A stretch of 64,000 bases of DNA. Source: Acanthamoeba lenticulata (Eukaryota; Discosea; Longamoebia; Acanthamoebidae). The stretch is from the NCBI GenBank assembly GCA_002179805.1, contig NAVB01000069.1, forward strand, positions 90,652 to 154,651, given 5' to 3'. Position 1 is the first letter of the stretch, and the number at the start of each line of letters is the position of its first letter. Below, piece after piece: positions 1-11,010 of the stretch. A model generated the notes under the pieces. It saw only the letters and a list, made by a program, of their open reading frames with translations. It searched no databases and was not told the DNA's origin. A program made the position numbers and the translations under genes.

Positions 1-331
1 GCAGATAATGTTCGATGCCAGCCTCCAGAGCATAGGGGAAGTCGTTTAACACCCACAAAGAGCGGTTGTTGTGCACGTCCGCAGGAGGGGGCACAACAAA
101 TCTCCTTCCTCCGTGCAAGCAAGCTTGCCGCTGAAAGGGGTAGCCGAACTTGTGGTGCAACACATGATCGCCCACGGTTGCAAACTCCGTCGTCATCTCT
201 TTCATTCTTCTGTGATAAAGTGCCTGATCAACAGGCAAGCGGCCGAATCTTTCAAAGGAGCGAGAACGAACGATGTCCACAACCTCCGCCCACGCCAAGC
301 GCCGTGTAACAGTTCCTGGATTGCTGGGCAT
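1..331 (-). CDS. DUF3605-like protein, N-terminal part (truncated by window edge)
   Basis: An uninterrupted minus-strand reading frame begins at the ATG at 331-329 and runs off the left edge, giving about 110 residues. Visible features are a Trp-rich start (TRRLAWAEVVDIV), a middle with FGYPF, and a C-terminal stretch reading LWVLNDFPYALEAGIEHY. The latter resembles the LRNDWPYG.PPGI.H signature of DUF3605, a family known mainly from fungi and related to N-acetylglucosamine-induced proteins. Biochemical function is unknown for the family. No intron is visible in this part. Start choice: the first ATG in the frame; upstream lies tRNA-Asn about 120 bp away. The family call rests on one motif region, so it is moderate. 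Confidence 0.5.
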   Translation of the reverse strand, partial: MPSNPGTVTRRLAWAEVVDIVRSRSFERFGRLPVDQALYHRRMKEMTTEFATVGDHVLHHKFGYPFQRQACLHGGRRFVVPPPADVHNNRSLWVLNDFPYALEAGIEHYL

Positions 332-448
332 AGCTGCGCGCAAAGGGAGGGTCCGCCACCCTTTCATCTTGGTGGGCCGGGTTGAGTAGATCGAAACAAA
401 AAGAAAAAAACGCTCATCAACCCTCTCACCACTTGGTACAAAAGAAAG

Positions 449-521
449 CTCCCCGGGCAGGGTTCGAACCTGCGACCTCACGGTTAACAGCCGTGCGCTC
501 TACCAACTAAGCTACCGAGGA
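449..521 (-). tRNA. tRNA-Asn (GTT)
   Basis: A complete cloverleaf reads on the minus strand. The 7-bp acceptor stem (TCCTCGG with CCGGGGA, one G-T pair), D arm, anticodon stem CACGG/CCGTG around loop CTGTTAA (anticodon GTT), and T arm GCAGG/CCTGC with loop TTCGAAC are all present. The internal B box (GGTTCGAAC) is intact. A CTTTTG run just downstream on the minus strand can serve as the Pol III terminator. No intron. Confidence 0.96.
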
Positions 522-675
522 CCCTTGTTGCAGTTAAGGTCTAACAGAGTTTTCTCTATTGGTCGGCTACATCTGGTGTTTCCGAAAAGTGTTTAGCGAA
601 ACATTTCGAACAAGAAAATCCCCAAGAAATGATGCCCTGCGTTATTTGCATACTCCGTGACACAACAGAAAGGCG

Positions 676-855
676 GGTGAGGAGAGGCGACCGGCAGGTG
701 ACGAGGAGGCGGTCAGCTGATGAGGAGAGGCGACTGGCAAGTGACGAGGAAGCGGTCGGCTGATGAGGAGAGGCGACTGGCAGGTGACGAGGAGGCGACT
801 GGCAGGTGACGAGGAGGCGGTCAGCTGATGAGGAGAGGCGACTGGTAGGTGGCGC
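676..855. repeat. 43-bp minisatellite, about four copies
   Basis: A tandem array with a unit of about 43 bases begins with GATGAGGAGAGGCGACTGGC and ends with GCGGTCAGCT. Copies start near 676, 719, 762 and 827. The third copy carries an extra internal 22-base duplication and the last is partial. Copies differ by a few substitutions. It lies between tRNA-Asn and the 3' side of the transposase relic, so it may be subterminal repeat of that element or an unrelated minisatellite. Both strands stay open in several frames across it, which I read as a by-product of the repeat, not coding. Confidence 0.85.
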
Positions 856-1142
856 GGCAGGACCGGCCTGGTGTGTGGCGTCGTAGTGCAACCAGTCGTG
901 CTCACCATCCATCGGGGGCAACATGGTAGCGCGGACCAGTGACTGTTGTTGGTCCACGAGGAGGCGATTCACAACGAGAGCGCGTGCAGGCTCTCAACAA
1001 GAGATTCCTCTGGTATGCTGGGCTCTCTCCCCCCTTCTCTTTCTTTCTCTTTTGCCAGGTCGCCACACTCACTCTGCCCGTCACGAAACACCACAGGCAA
1101 TTAGGCAAACAAGAGGGGTGATGCTGGCGGTGTGAGGGATGA

Positions 1143-2990
1143 TGTACCTCAGCAAGATTGTCAACACGGGCCTTCTTCAGCCCCTTGCCCTTCAGGTACA
1201 TCTGGTGGGCTTCGGGGTCAGTGATGAACTGGATGAGGCGTTTTTTCTTCGCTTCAAGCTTGCCCTGGCCCTTGTATGTGAGGATGAGGCGCCGCTTCTT
1301 CATCTCCTTCTCAACTTGAGTGCACTTCATCTTGCTAATCATTTCGGGGGTCAGGGTGTTGTTGTCATCCTCCACAAGGTCAGGTAGAGCAGCAGGTCGC
1401 TTCTTACGCTTCTGTGGATGATGATGACAATCCAGCCCACTAAGGTAAGGACAACACCACCAGAAAGGGTGGGACGAGCTCAACACATAGGAGGGACTCA
1501 CCTTGGTCTGTGTTGCAGGCTCTGCAGCTGGTTCTGTGCGGGGCACATCGAAGTTGGTCTTGTTGAGGCCCTCGAGGTATTCATCACCAAGCCTAGCTGA
1601 CACTTGTTTTTCCTTGGCTTTACGTTGGCGGTGGTGCTTGGCGCGTGTGATGGCAGCACACTTGAACTCACATGATGCTTGATGTTCTCGGTCATGCACG
1701 CGGCAGTGGTCCAGGCGGGTCAAAGAGTGCTGCTGCAGGCCATTGCCCACGAGGCCAAGGGCGGCATGTTACTGATCTTGAATATGTTGATGTGGCAGTA
1801 ACAGCAGCAACCTGGGTCGCAGATGGGTTTGAAGTAATGGGCCTTGGCAAGCTGCACTTGGCGAATGACCTCTTCATGGTAATTAGCTTCCTGCTCATTG
1901 GGGGTCTTCCCAAATGACTGCCATGTGTGTGTGAGGTGAGAAGGTGCTGACAAAGTGGGAGGGCAAAAAAGTGGGGCACATACAGGGCTGCACATCATGC
2001 AGTTCATCAACCAGTGGCCCATCCTCACTGTAGCACCCTGTACTGCTATGGACTCACCAAGGGTGTCTTTGATCTTTGCCTGATAGTTTTTTTTGAGGTG
2101 GCCACAATCAAGGCGACTCTGGCAGGATCACCATGCATACAGGTATGAATGAGTGCTTGTGTAATGGAAAAGGTGTGTGTGTGTGTGTGGGAATATACCT
2201 TGATGTGTGCAAGCCATAGGTCAATTGATATGATTTTTTCTATAGATGTGTCATTGTCATGGACAATATATTCAAGGTTTTTCAGCAGGTCAGCTTTTCC
2301 CAGGTAGTTGATGAGGTGATGGAAGCCCTCGCACTCCATGCCATGGGATGTGCCCAGGTAATTGCCTGGTGTGATGACCACTTTTTTTCCACTTACTTCC
2401 CATACATGTTCTTTGACTAATGTCATTTCATGTACAATGTTGTGCTGTTCAATGTCCACTTCTGTGAATGTGCCTATTTCAGAGTCACACTTGTTGTTCC
2501 AGGAACCATCAACAGCAAGCCATTGTAATATCAACTCACTATTTTGGTACCTATCACACATGCTAAACTATTAATCATTATTGTACATGGTAGGGATGAA
2601 GGTAAATATGTATTTGATCTCTAACAAGGTTTGTTGTTCATCTTTCACTTGCTCTATTGTCTCACAAACTATCTTTTCAATTGGTTTATGTGAATTTACA
2701 CAAAAATAAGAGAAGCCCAGTTCTATATGGCGCTGCATGTAGACCTCATGGCCAATACCATCCAGCAGAAAAGTGGCCAATTCAAGGTTGAACTTAGCAA
2801 TGCATGGTCTGTGCTTCCCTCCTATTTTTCTGCTTTGAGGCTGGCGGGGATAACATATTGAAAGCTGGCAGAGACAATGTGCTGGATACCAGTGACATGC
2901 TGGCAGTTGATGGAGAAAAGGGGGCCTAAACAGAAAATAACAGATTGAAAGGACACAATGCCAAAAGAATCTGATGCCCATATTGTTGAG
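1143..2990 (-). CDS. DDE-type transposase-like protein, multi-exon, possibly degenerate
   Basis: Minus-strand exons carry the hallmarks of Kolobok/Mutator-type DDE transposases: a helical N-terminal part with GIGHEVY and FCVNSHKPIEKIV (about 2665-2820), then VDGSWNN (first catalytic Asp, near 2510), a GNYLGTSHGMECEGFHHL block, and IVHDNDTS (second catalytic Asp, near 2250). A clean intron (2198 down to 2119) joins LAHIK to SRLDCGHLKKNY, keeping frame and giving the usual HLKKNY motif. A second likely intron precedes SFGKTPNEQEANY. The last exons are Lys/Arg-rich (KMKCTQVEKEMKKRR). I could not place the exon junction near 2570-2640 with certainty, where two in-frame stops must be spliced out, nor find a clear final acidic residue. 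It may therefore be inactive. Confidence 0.55.
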
Positions 2991-3133
2991 ATTTATTCAT
3001 GAGCAGTACTCCACAGTTGCACATGCTTGGAGCCTTGGGCGCAGGCCCCTTTTTTTTGTGTCCATGCATTGTTGGGAGGAAATAGCTGTTTCCACACCCA
3101 TTTTCATGCCAGGATTTTAGGAAGATAGAACAG

Positions 3134-3169
3134 AATCCCAATTACTCATCTGGATGAGTAATTGGGATT
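3134..3169. repeat. Perfect 17-bp-stem palindrome with 2-nt loop
   Basis: The 17 bases at 3134-3150 (AATCCCAATTACTCATC) are followed by TG and then by their exact reverse complement at 3153-3169, and then a run of six T. It would extrude as an almost loopless hairpin. It sits at the 5' side of the transposase-like gene, where a transposon end or a terminator-like structure would be expected. Confidence 0.9.
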
Positions 3170-3622
3170 TTTTAGTTTGTGCACATTTCATGCAGGTCAG
3201 CAACCAATAGAAAAAACTCTGGAACAGGCCCTTAAGCTGTGCCACTTTTGAAATTAGAACAAGGCTTTTCAACACACCAGTTTTTGGCTCAAAGGAAGGT
3301 TTTTTCCTTTATTTAATAATTTTATTGGAAATTAAAATTTTTTTGTTTTTTGAATTGTCCACTTGGACAACTATTTCACCAATATGATTATTTAATGCGA
3401 TCTTGGTAATAAATGGTTTTTATTAATAATATTTGTATTTTAATGATTGCAATTAAATATTTTCAAAAAAAGATATAAAACCAACTTTTTGTTTTTACAA
3501 TTAAAATTATGACATGGCCATATGATAATTTTGATGTTTAATCCGGATGCAGTGAAATTACTGAACAAGTAGGACATACACAAAAACAAGTGGCCCTTTC
3601 ACCAGACGATTAAAAACAAGCA
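3170..3622. other. AT-rich intergenic spacer
   Basis: No gene seen. This is the most AT-rich stretch in the window, with long A/T runs and many TAAT/ATTT words, between the transposon relic and tRNA-Phe. A GATATAAAACC word at about 3471 is the only TATA-like element noted. It may be old transposon flank or the upstream region of the tRNA gene. Confidence 0.7.
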
Positions 3623-3695
3623 GCCCTCTTAGCTCAGCTGGTAGAGCGCACGACTGAAGATCGTGAGGTCGCTGGTTCAAACCCGGCAGAGGGCA
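3623..3695 (+). tRNA. tRNA-Phe (GAA)
   Basis: Perfect 7-bp acceptor stem GCCCTCT/AGAGGGC with discriminator A, D arm AGCTCAGCTGGTAGAGC, anticodon stem CACGA/TCGTG around CTGAAGA (anticodon GAA), and T arm GCTGG/CCGGC with loop TTCAAAC. No intron. A TTTT run follows within 10 bases as the Pol III terminator. The start codon of the next protein gene lies only 101 bp downstream. Confidence 0.96.
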
Positions 3696-3796
3696 ATATT
3701 TTCCGGTGCGTTTTTGGTGCCTTTTCCTTCCTCTCGGTGTTTTTACCAAGCCTTGCTTTCTGCATCTTGTACGGCTGTCGTAGGTGGCTGCCACAG

Positions 3797-6700
3797 ATGG
3801 AGGGGAAACCCGTTTATGAGGTAACGATTAGCGCCCGGGCCTTTTTGTTCTCGTTACTGAACAATCCAACTTGTTACGCGTTGCCAGGACCCCCTTGTGG
3901 GAGCTGAGGACGACGCGCTTGAGGAAGAAGGCGGTGACGAAACCGCCACTGTGACAGAGGCGCCGACCATGCTGCGTCAGCTCAGTGCCGAGAGCGAACA
4001 AAACGACCCTCGTGTGGCGCTGTTGTCCACGCATCGTGCGCTCCTACCCAAAAGTGCATCAATAGAAATCGGTGGTGCCTCCATCTTACCCTTTTCACCC
4101 TTGCTGCTACCTGCACAGAGCAAGATGGGAACCGGGGAACGCTCCCCCATCAAAGAAAGAAGGGCGAAAGTCCCCCCAAGGTGACGTTTTCCATCAAGGA
4201 CGAGCACAAGGGCGAAGATGAGGAAGACAACCTGCCACTCCACAAGCTCATATGGCAAGATGTACAGCGGTTTTCCTTCTCCCGCATGGTATGGCTCGCT
4301 CTGGTGCTCGCCCTCCCACAAGACCTCGTGGCTCACTTCTTCGCTTTCCCCAGTGGCACAGTCTTGTGCAAGGCCTCCTTTTCTGGGCCATGGATTTTTG
4401 GGTGTCGCTGCGCTACGTCAGCGTCGATTCTTTCAAGAACAAGAAGAACTTTTGCATCGCCGTCATCACCATCGTCATCGCCGTTGCTGCCATTGTGTAA
4501 GAGCTCCTCCTTCTCTTCCTCCCGCTCCACCACTCTGCGAAACAAGCTCACATTGGGACCCGCGGCCGCTCGTTGACCCCCTGGTTGTCGTGCACACCAC
4601 AGTGCCTTGACTGCGGTCGTGGCCAAGTCACCCCTCGTTTTCGTCAAGCTGGCCGAGAACACCGTGGGCGAATACGACCTGGTACGATCACTGGGCACCC
4701 GCTGTGGTGCATGGCGTCTCCGCGCGTCGTTGTCTACGCGACCTAACATGAGCGCGCCACCACCAGCTGATTACTCCCGACGGCACGCCCATCTACGTGT
4801 CTCCGCAGTCCTACGACAAGTACTTGCCCGCTGTGCCCTGTGTGTTTGACTAACGCTGTTGCTCAACTGACCTGGCGTCTGCCTCACACGCAGGAACAAC
4901 CACTCGGGTGATGCAAGCGACAAGAAGTCGTCGCCCGACTTGGGCAACTTGAGCGGGTACGGCCTCTGCCGGTCCTTGTGGGGAAAACCGTAAATCGATG
5001 CCTCTGATGCTAAAGTGCTGCTGGCGCCATAGATTCCTTTTGAATGCGACCGACGTTCAGCACAAACTGGCCCATGCACCAGGCGTCTCGGGCGCCGTTC
5101 CACGATGGACCATGCTGGGTCGTGTCGGGAATCGGTTCGACAGTTCGCGCAACTCGACGGCGATCATCCTCGTCATCGACTCGGAGAAGGAACAGGTATC
5201 TCGATGCGCCTCAAACTGCACGTGAGCGACTGTGCTGACCGTCTTGTTTCGTTCTTTGCACACAGGAAATCGGGCTTGGCCGCAGCTGGCCATTCCCGCC
5301 TTTGGGTGAGCGACAGGCCATCATCAGCGGTCCGCTCCTGCGTAACATCGGTGCCGACAAAAACGATTACATCACCCTGACCATCGACATCGGCGACTTG
5401 GCCACGGTATCCCGCTTGTCTGGTTGCGCAAAGTATTGGGGGGGGGGGAGAGAAGGACGCCAACTCAACGTTGTTTTGGGGGGACCAACCAGGATCTGGG
5501 CGGCTTCTCGACAGACGAGCTCAACAATTCTTTTAAGAAGTTCCTGGCGATGGGCATCCATCGACTGGTCGCCAACGTGACGGTCGTCTTCGACGCACAC
5601 GACATCCCCGGCCTGGCCCAGCAGCTCGGTACGTGTGCCCCGCTTCGCCTCGCCACAGGCACAGGCGGGCTGGCAGTGAATGCAGGGCTGACCGTGAGAT
5701 GCGCGCAGAGCATCAACTGAACTTCACCATTCCCCCGTTGATCCTGCAAATGCTGGTGCAGGCCATCATCGCCCAGGTGAGGCTTACTCCCCTCCCCCTC
5801 TGTTCTTGGTGATGGACAAGCTGACATGATGTGGGCCTGGTGTGTACGTGCTTATGAAGACCCCCGATCACACGGGAGTGGTGACGGTCCGCCTGAACGA
5901 CGTCCTCACCGACCCCGTCATCTACACCATGATCGACGAGCTGGCGCGCATTGCCTCGGGCAACCCGACCGGGAACGTCACCTACACCGACCTCTTCAAG
6001 TTCTCATCCGACTTGGAAGGTGCGTGGCAGTCGTAGCAACAGCCAAGCTTGGTGGTCGACGTCTCTCTGAGTACTCACACCTCCTGTGCAGTCGCCGGTG
6101 CGGTCGAAGACGGAGAGGGCAAGTGGCCGTCGGCCTTGGGTACCGTGGTCGTGATGGAGGCCAAGTACATCCCCTTCCTCCTCTTCAAGGTAAGCCCTTC
6201 CCCCCAACACTCCCCCTTCCTCCTCTGTGCCGTTGTTGTCTGCCCTTGTGTACTTCCACGCCTAAACGCGCCGGCGTGCAGGAGTGGCTGCCGTGGCCCA
6301 TTCGCGACAACGCCCGCCTGATTCGCTCGCTGATGGGCAACATCCCGGGCTACACGCTCCCGCCCGACTCGGAGAACTACAACGTCGACAAGCTGCTCAT
6401 CAATTTCCCCATGGGCGTACGCTCGCGGCTTTTCCCCTTGCTCGTGGCAGCGTAATTCAGTCTGACTTCACATTGTGTTTGTGTTGGCCAAAGTACTTTG
6501 CGCCGATGGTGGTCGTGCAGAAGAAGGACCGGCTGGAGACCTACACCAAGGACAAGGAGAGCCGCGACCTGGACATGATCGACTGGACCAACCAGGTGTC
6601 TCTGGCTCTGGGCCTTGATTTCCAGGGCGGCTTCACGCTGCCGGCCTACACCTTCCTGCGCGGCACCGACATCCCTCAATCGTTCCTCAGCCAGGCACAT

Positions 6701-9700
6701 TCCTCCCCGCCTCGTCGCTCCCAGTGAGCGCTATGGGCTGACGACCTGCTTGGGGGTGGTGGTTTAGATCTTGATTGGGCTGGTGGTGATCCTGCTCATG
6801 CATTCCATGCTGGTCATTTACTCGTTGCTGCTCTCCAATACCGAGGAGAAGACCTACGAATATGGCATGCTCCGCGCGCTGGGCCTTCGCCACAAGTCCC
6901 TCATCCAGCTCCTCACCATCCAGGTAATCACCGGACCCTCTTCCCTCCTCATCAGCATCATCGTGTTCAACCTGTTGCCTCATTCACCGGGGTCTCTCCC
7001 TTAGGCCGTGTTTTTCTCGGCGCCGGGCATCGCATTGGGCTTGTTCTTGGCCTTCCTCATCAACATCATCGTGGCCAACTTCATCGCGAACTACACATCG
7101 ACTCCGTACGTGTTTACAAATTGACCGTCATGTCTGGGGAAAGGTGAGTTGCGTTGCTCAACCGCAGAATGGGTGCTTGCTGGGTGCAGGCTGGACGTGA
7201 TAATCGGCTCCACGCCCATCCTGGTGGGCGTTTCGCTGGGCCTGTTCATGCCAATCATTGCCAACATCATCCCGATCCGCGTACGTGGGCCCACTTCCTT
7301 GACCCTAACTCGCGGTGAAGTCTGTTGTTTGACCTCCTCCTCTCTCCCACATTCTCTTATTATCATAATCAACAGAGGGCGCTGTCGCGCACGCTACGTG
7401 ACGCGCTCGACGTCTACCACCAGAAGTTCAGCGAGACCGTCGTCAAGATCGTGCGCCTCGAGCAGCTGGGCGTCTCCGTCGAGCAGGTACACTTCCGATC
7501 GGCGTCGCAGCCCGCTCGGTGCTGCTCTGACCATGTATGCGTTTTTGGCTGCAGACGGTGTGGTCGGTGATGATGATCATCTTTGGGTTCATGCTGCTCT
7601 ACGTCGTGCCGTTTGCCTTCCGGTACCAGTACTGGGGCATTTTCCTGGGTCTCATCAACGCCACCCTCCTGGGCATGGTGCTGGGCCTCGCCACTGTGGC
7701 CTCCATCCTCCAGGGCCGCATCGAGAAGCTTATGCTGCACGCCCTCATGTGGCGCGGCGCCAGCAAGTACGGAGCCGACAACCCTCTCACCCGCACCGGT
7801 GTGACCTCAACGAACTCTTATTCTCCAATTGGTATGGTTTGAAACAGGCTCAAGGTGGTGGTGCGCAAGGCCTTGTCGGCGCACAAGGACAGAAACAGGA
7901 AAACAGCTCTCATGTTCACCACCGCAGTGGCCTTTGTGTACGCCGCTTTTTATGTTTATTTTTACACATTTCTTTTGAACAATAATTATTTATTTATGTA
8001 TTTTAATTTTAACCAATTGGTGTACTCTTGAACAGGATCTTTGCGGCGGCCATCTTCCAGATCCAGACCGCGTCGGTCGGCGACAACATTCGTTTGCTGA
8101 GCGGCAGCGACATCTTCATTCAGGCCTTTGACTACAACCAACCTTTGGACGAGGTGCGCCACCAACAACCAACCAACCAACACAAGCCAAAGAATAAATA
8201 GTCCCTTCCTTCTCGCTTGCTGAACTGTCTGTGCAGGAATCGATGCGCGACTTCCTGCACACGCACATGCAAGACCCCAAGAGCGGCATCGTGGACTACA
8301 CCTGTACGTGCCCGCTGGCTTGCTCGCTTCCCCCCTTCCCCGAGTCTCACATCCATACTCACCTTCGGCTCGACGACGCCACCAACCAATAGTCTTTGCA
8401 TTTAAACTCACGGAGTTACCGGGCTTAACGGGCACCTACGTCTCCAATATGGCCGGCACTCCCGACGGCTCAGTGGTGCGTGCGGAGACGCTCACACACA
8501 CGCCACATACGCAAAGGACGCGACGAGTAACTAATGATTGGCGATGGTGGCGCACAGGCTATCCACGGCGTGGAGGAGAACATGCTCTGGTCGACCTACG
8601 ATCAGTACCTCATGCTCTCTTCGATTGACCAGCACTTCTCCTATGCCTCGACCCCGCACAAGAAGCCCGACATCGTCCGCTCGCTCTTCACCGATGCTGG
8701 CAAGGGTACGCCACGGTGTTCCAGCCCTAGCCCCATTTGCCTGGTATCTTGACCGGCGCCCCACCTGTGCGTGTCGCAGCCGTGACGTCGTGGGACAAGA
8801 ACCTCAAGATCCCGCCGGTCGTCAACACGGGCAAGCTCGTCAACGTGACGCAGTTCGCTCAGCACCACTCGGCCTACTTTCCTCACGTACACCCTTTGTC
8901 TTCCCCATTCCCAAAACACGCTTGAAGCGTCGAGTTTTGTCTCTTACACGGCTCTCGACCGGGGTTCAGGTTCCGATATCGACGATCCCGTATTATGTCG
9001 ACCACAACCTGGAGGATACCTACACGGACTACATCGATACCATCATGGAGACCGCCCACGTACGTCCATACAGATTCCTTCTGTACTCGCAGAAAGCTCA
9101 GCACGACCACAATCACTTATTTCTATTGTCAATCCCACGCGCAGGAGGGCCTCCAAATCTACATCGATCAGCCCATGCAGATCAACGTGCGGTTCATCGT
9201 CAGCCCTGACGTGGGCCAAACGCGCATCAAGTACTTGGCCAAGCCTCGCGTACGCCACTGCTCTTCTTTTGACACATTTTCTCCTCTTTTTGGCTGAGTC
9301 GTCGTGTTGTGGTGACCTCTTGGTGGTGGCCGGACGACGCAATTTGCAGGCGTTCGCGTCCAAGTTCCCTGCGCTCTATTTCACGTGGCTAAAGGTGCTG
9401 GCCAAGGCCAAGCTGCCCATCATCATTTCCGTGGACGCCTACAACAAGATCGTCCGACAGGTGTGACCTCTCCTCCCTTTTGTCGTCCTCTGTGAACAAG
9501 CCTTGTTGACGCTAGCCGGCCTGCTCCCTCGTCAAAATTAGGTGTACGAGGTGCGCGTGAACGCCTCAAAGGCCAACCCGCAGCTCAAGATGCCCAAGGA
9601 GTGGGTACGACGCATTATCATCATCGTCACCCGTTCTTCTCGATAGTTGCTTACGCGCAAGTTGTCACGCGCACCGTCGCTTCGCGAGTACAGAAGCAGC

Positions 9701-10626
9701 CACCGCCGGAGACGCCGAACAAGGCCAAACTGCTGGTGAAGCTCAAGAATGGCGTGACGCGTGACCAGCGTGAGTTCGTCATCAACGGCCTCAAGAACTT
9801 CATCAAGCACAACAGGTCCAAACTCCTCCTCCACTTCGCAGAACCTGCCCACACCGCGGCCTCCCGGCTGACGTGACCCTTTTGCCCTCCACCACTGGGA
9901 CAGAGTGCTGGTGTCGGACACGACGGAACTGGTTGGCGCGACAGTGTTGGCCACTCGGCTGCTCATGCTCTTTTTCTACGTTGGTATGGCTTGACTCTGG
10001 CATCAACTCACAAGGCGGGGCGCTGTGGGGTGGCCACACAACGCAGAAGTTTTTTTTTCTTTTTGTGAAGACTGACCATCAAGCGGCGTTGTGTGTTCAA
10101 CAGTGACGGCCATCGCGATGCTGCTGTGCTTCTTCGTGCTGTGGATTTCGTTCACAAGCAACGTGAGCGAGAACTCGTGGGAGTTTGGCGTTCTCCGCGC
10201 TATCGGCCTCAATGTACATTGACTCATTGTCCTTCATTGTCGCCCTTCCCATCTCTGCTCACGTTGCTCCTGGCACAGATCTGGCAAGTGATGAGTGTGT
10301 ACATGTTCGAAGCGCTTGCCATCATCCTCACTTCTGTCATTATGGCCACCGTCATCGGTGCGTTTTCTTTTTACTTCCATCTTGCTGGCCAACTGTCGCT
10401 GTTGCGGCTCACGTGCGGGTGGTTGCGGGTGACAGGCATTGTGGTGGCCTACACGCTGGCGCTGCAGTACGCGTTGTTCAACCAGACGGACGTCGAGATT
10501 TACTTCCCTACGTTCCTCTTCTTCTTCCTGCTTTTCTGTTCGTTCGTCGTGTCGATCCTGGGCTCCTACCTCCCTGCTCGCAAGTACAGCCACAAGGAGA
10601 TCGCCCACACCATCAAGGGTCTCTAA
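3797..10626 (+). CDS. FtsX/MacB-type permease with two FtsX domains
   Basis: Polytopic membrane protein of the ABC-3/FtsX permease superfamily, which in bacteria works with a separate ATPase in lipoprotein release or efflux. First exons were reconstructed with frame kept: 3797-3820, 3888-4071, 4119-4288, 4354-4496, then from 4603; over twenty exons follow. The acidic N-terminus leads to a first membrane helix (NFCIAVITIVIAVAAIV), then a long extracytoplasmic part. FtsX domain 1 spans about 6770-7370 (HSMLVIYSLLLSNTEEKTYE, YGMLRALGLRHKSLIQLL). A second membrane/extracytoplasmic unit follows (TVWSVMMIIFGFMLLYVV). FtsX domain 2 is at 10110-10620 (SWEFGVLRAIGLN, ending SYLPARKYSHKEIAHTIKG). The paired E.G.LRA.G motif in both halves is the family signature. 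The Met start directly precedes a GTAACG donor. No ATPase gene is adjacent. Substrate unknown. Confidence 0.85.
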
Positions 10627-11010
10627 GCCGGACGGGTCTCTCCTCTTTGCGTGTTTGTACATACTTCACATTCTCCGCTGGAGGTTTTTTGCGGTCCGGC
10701 CCAACCGGAAAATGTTTTCAAGATGAATTGCCGGGGAGTTGATCGCCGGAGCATAGTGAATTTCTTGTGGCTGACCTCAGAAGAGAACGGAAAGCCGCAG
10801 CGACTTGTCCAATCAGCCGTCGCTGCTTACGGCAGTGCAACAGTTCGAAAACTGGCAAACCCGCCAACAACAACTCTCATACACACCACACTCCCCAGCA
10901 CGCGCACACCTAGGTTGTTGACTGTTGGCCAAGAGCACAACGACTGGGTTGCGGTGTACACATCTTGTACGTGGCTTTTGCCGCCACTGCGCACAGCTGC
11001 CGCAGCTTAC
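10627..11010 (+). other. Gap upstream of LOV gene; possible N-terminal extension or 5' UTR
   Basis: The frame of the next gene stays open back to an ATG at 10723, which would add 96 residues of low-complexity sequence. I prefer the ATG at 11011 because the added stretch has no recognisable domain, but it may be coding or 5' UTR. No other feature seen. Confidence 0.5.

Larger units (their letters stand above)
1100..3169 (-). mobile_element. DDE transposon relic (Kolobok/Mutator-like), lower-GC insertion
   Basis: This 2-kb block is visibly less GC-rich than the genes after 3.8 kb and contains one multi-exon minus-strand transposase-like gene. Its right side ends at a perfect palindrome (3134-3169) and its left side abuts a minisatellite. 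Exact terminal repeats and a target-site duplication could not be fixed by eye, so the boundaries are approximate. A (TG)n microsatellite at 2172-2190 lies inside an intron of the transposase gene. Confidence 0.55.

Noticed and set aside
676..855. CRISPR-like repeat array
   Set aside because: Copies are directly adjacent, without unique spacers, in a eukaryotic genome; it is a minisatellite.
556..972. Minus-strand repeat-containing protein (SSSADRLLVTC units)
   Set aside because: The reading arises from the 43-bp minisatellite; several frames are open at once and none carries a domain. It could at most be a readthrough tail of the transposase gene.
2172..2190. (TG)n run as a functional Z-DNA element
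   Set aside because: It is short, intronic and inside a transposon relic; nothing supports a role.
3888..3899. GTG at 3897 as the start of the FtsX permease
   Set aside because: An ATG exon at 3797-3820 with a clean GTAACG...CAG intron joins in frame, which is the normal eukaryotic solution.
3697..10626. tRNA-Phe and the FtsX gene as one transcription unit
   Set aside because: The tRNA has its own Pol III internal boxes and T-run terminator; closeness is only compact packing.
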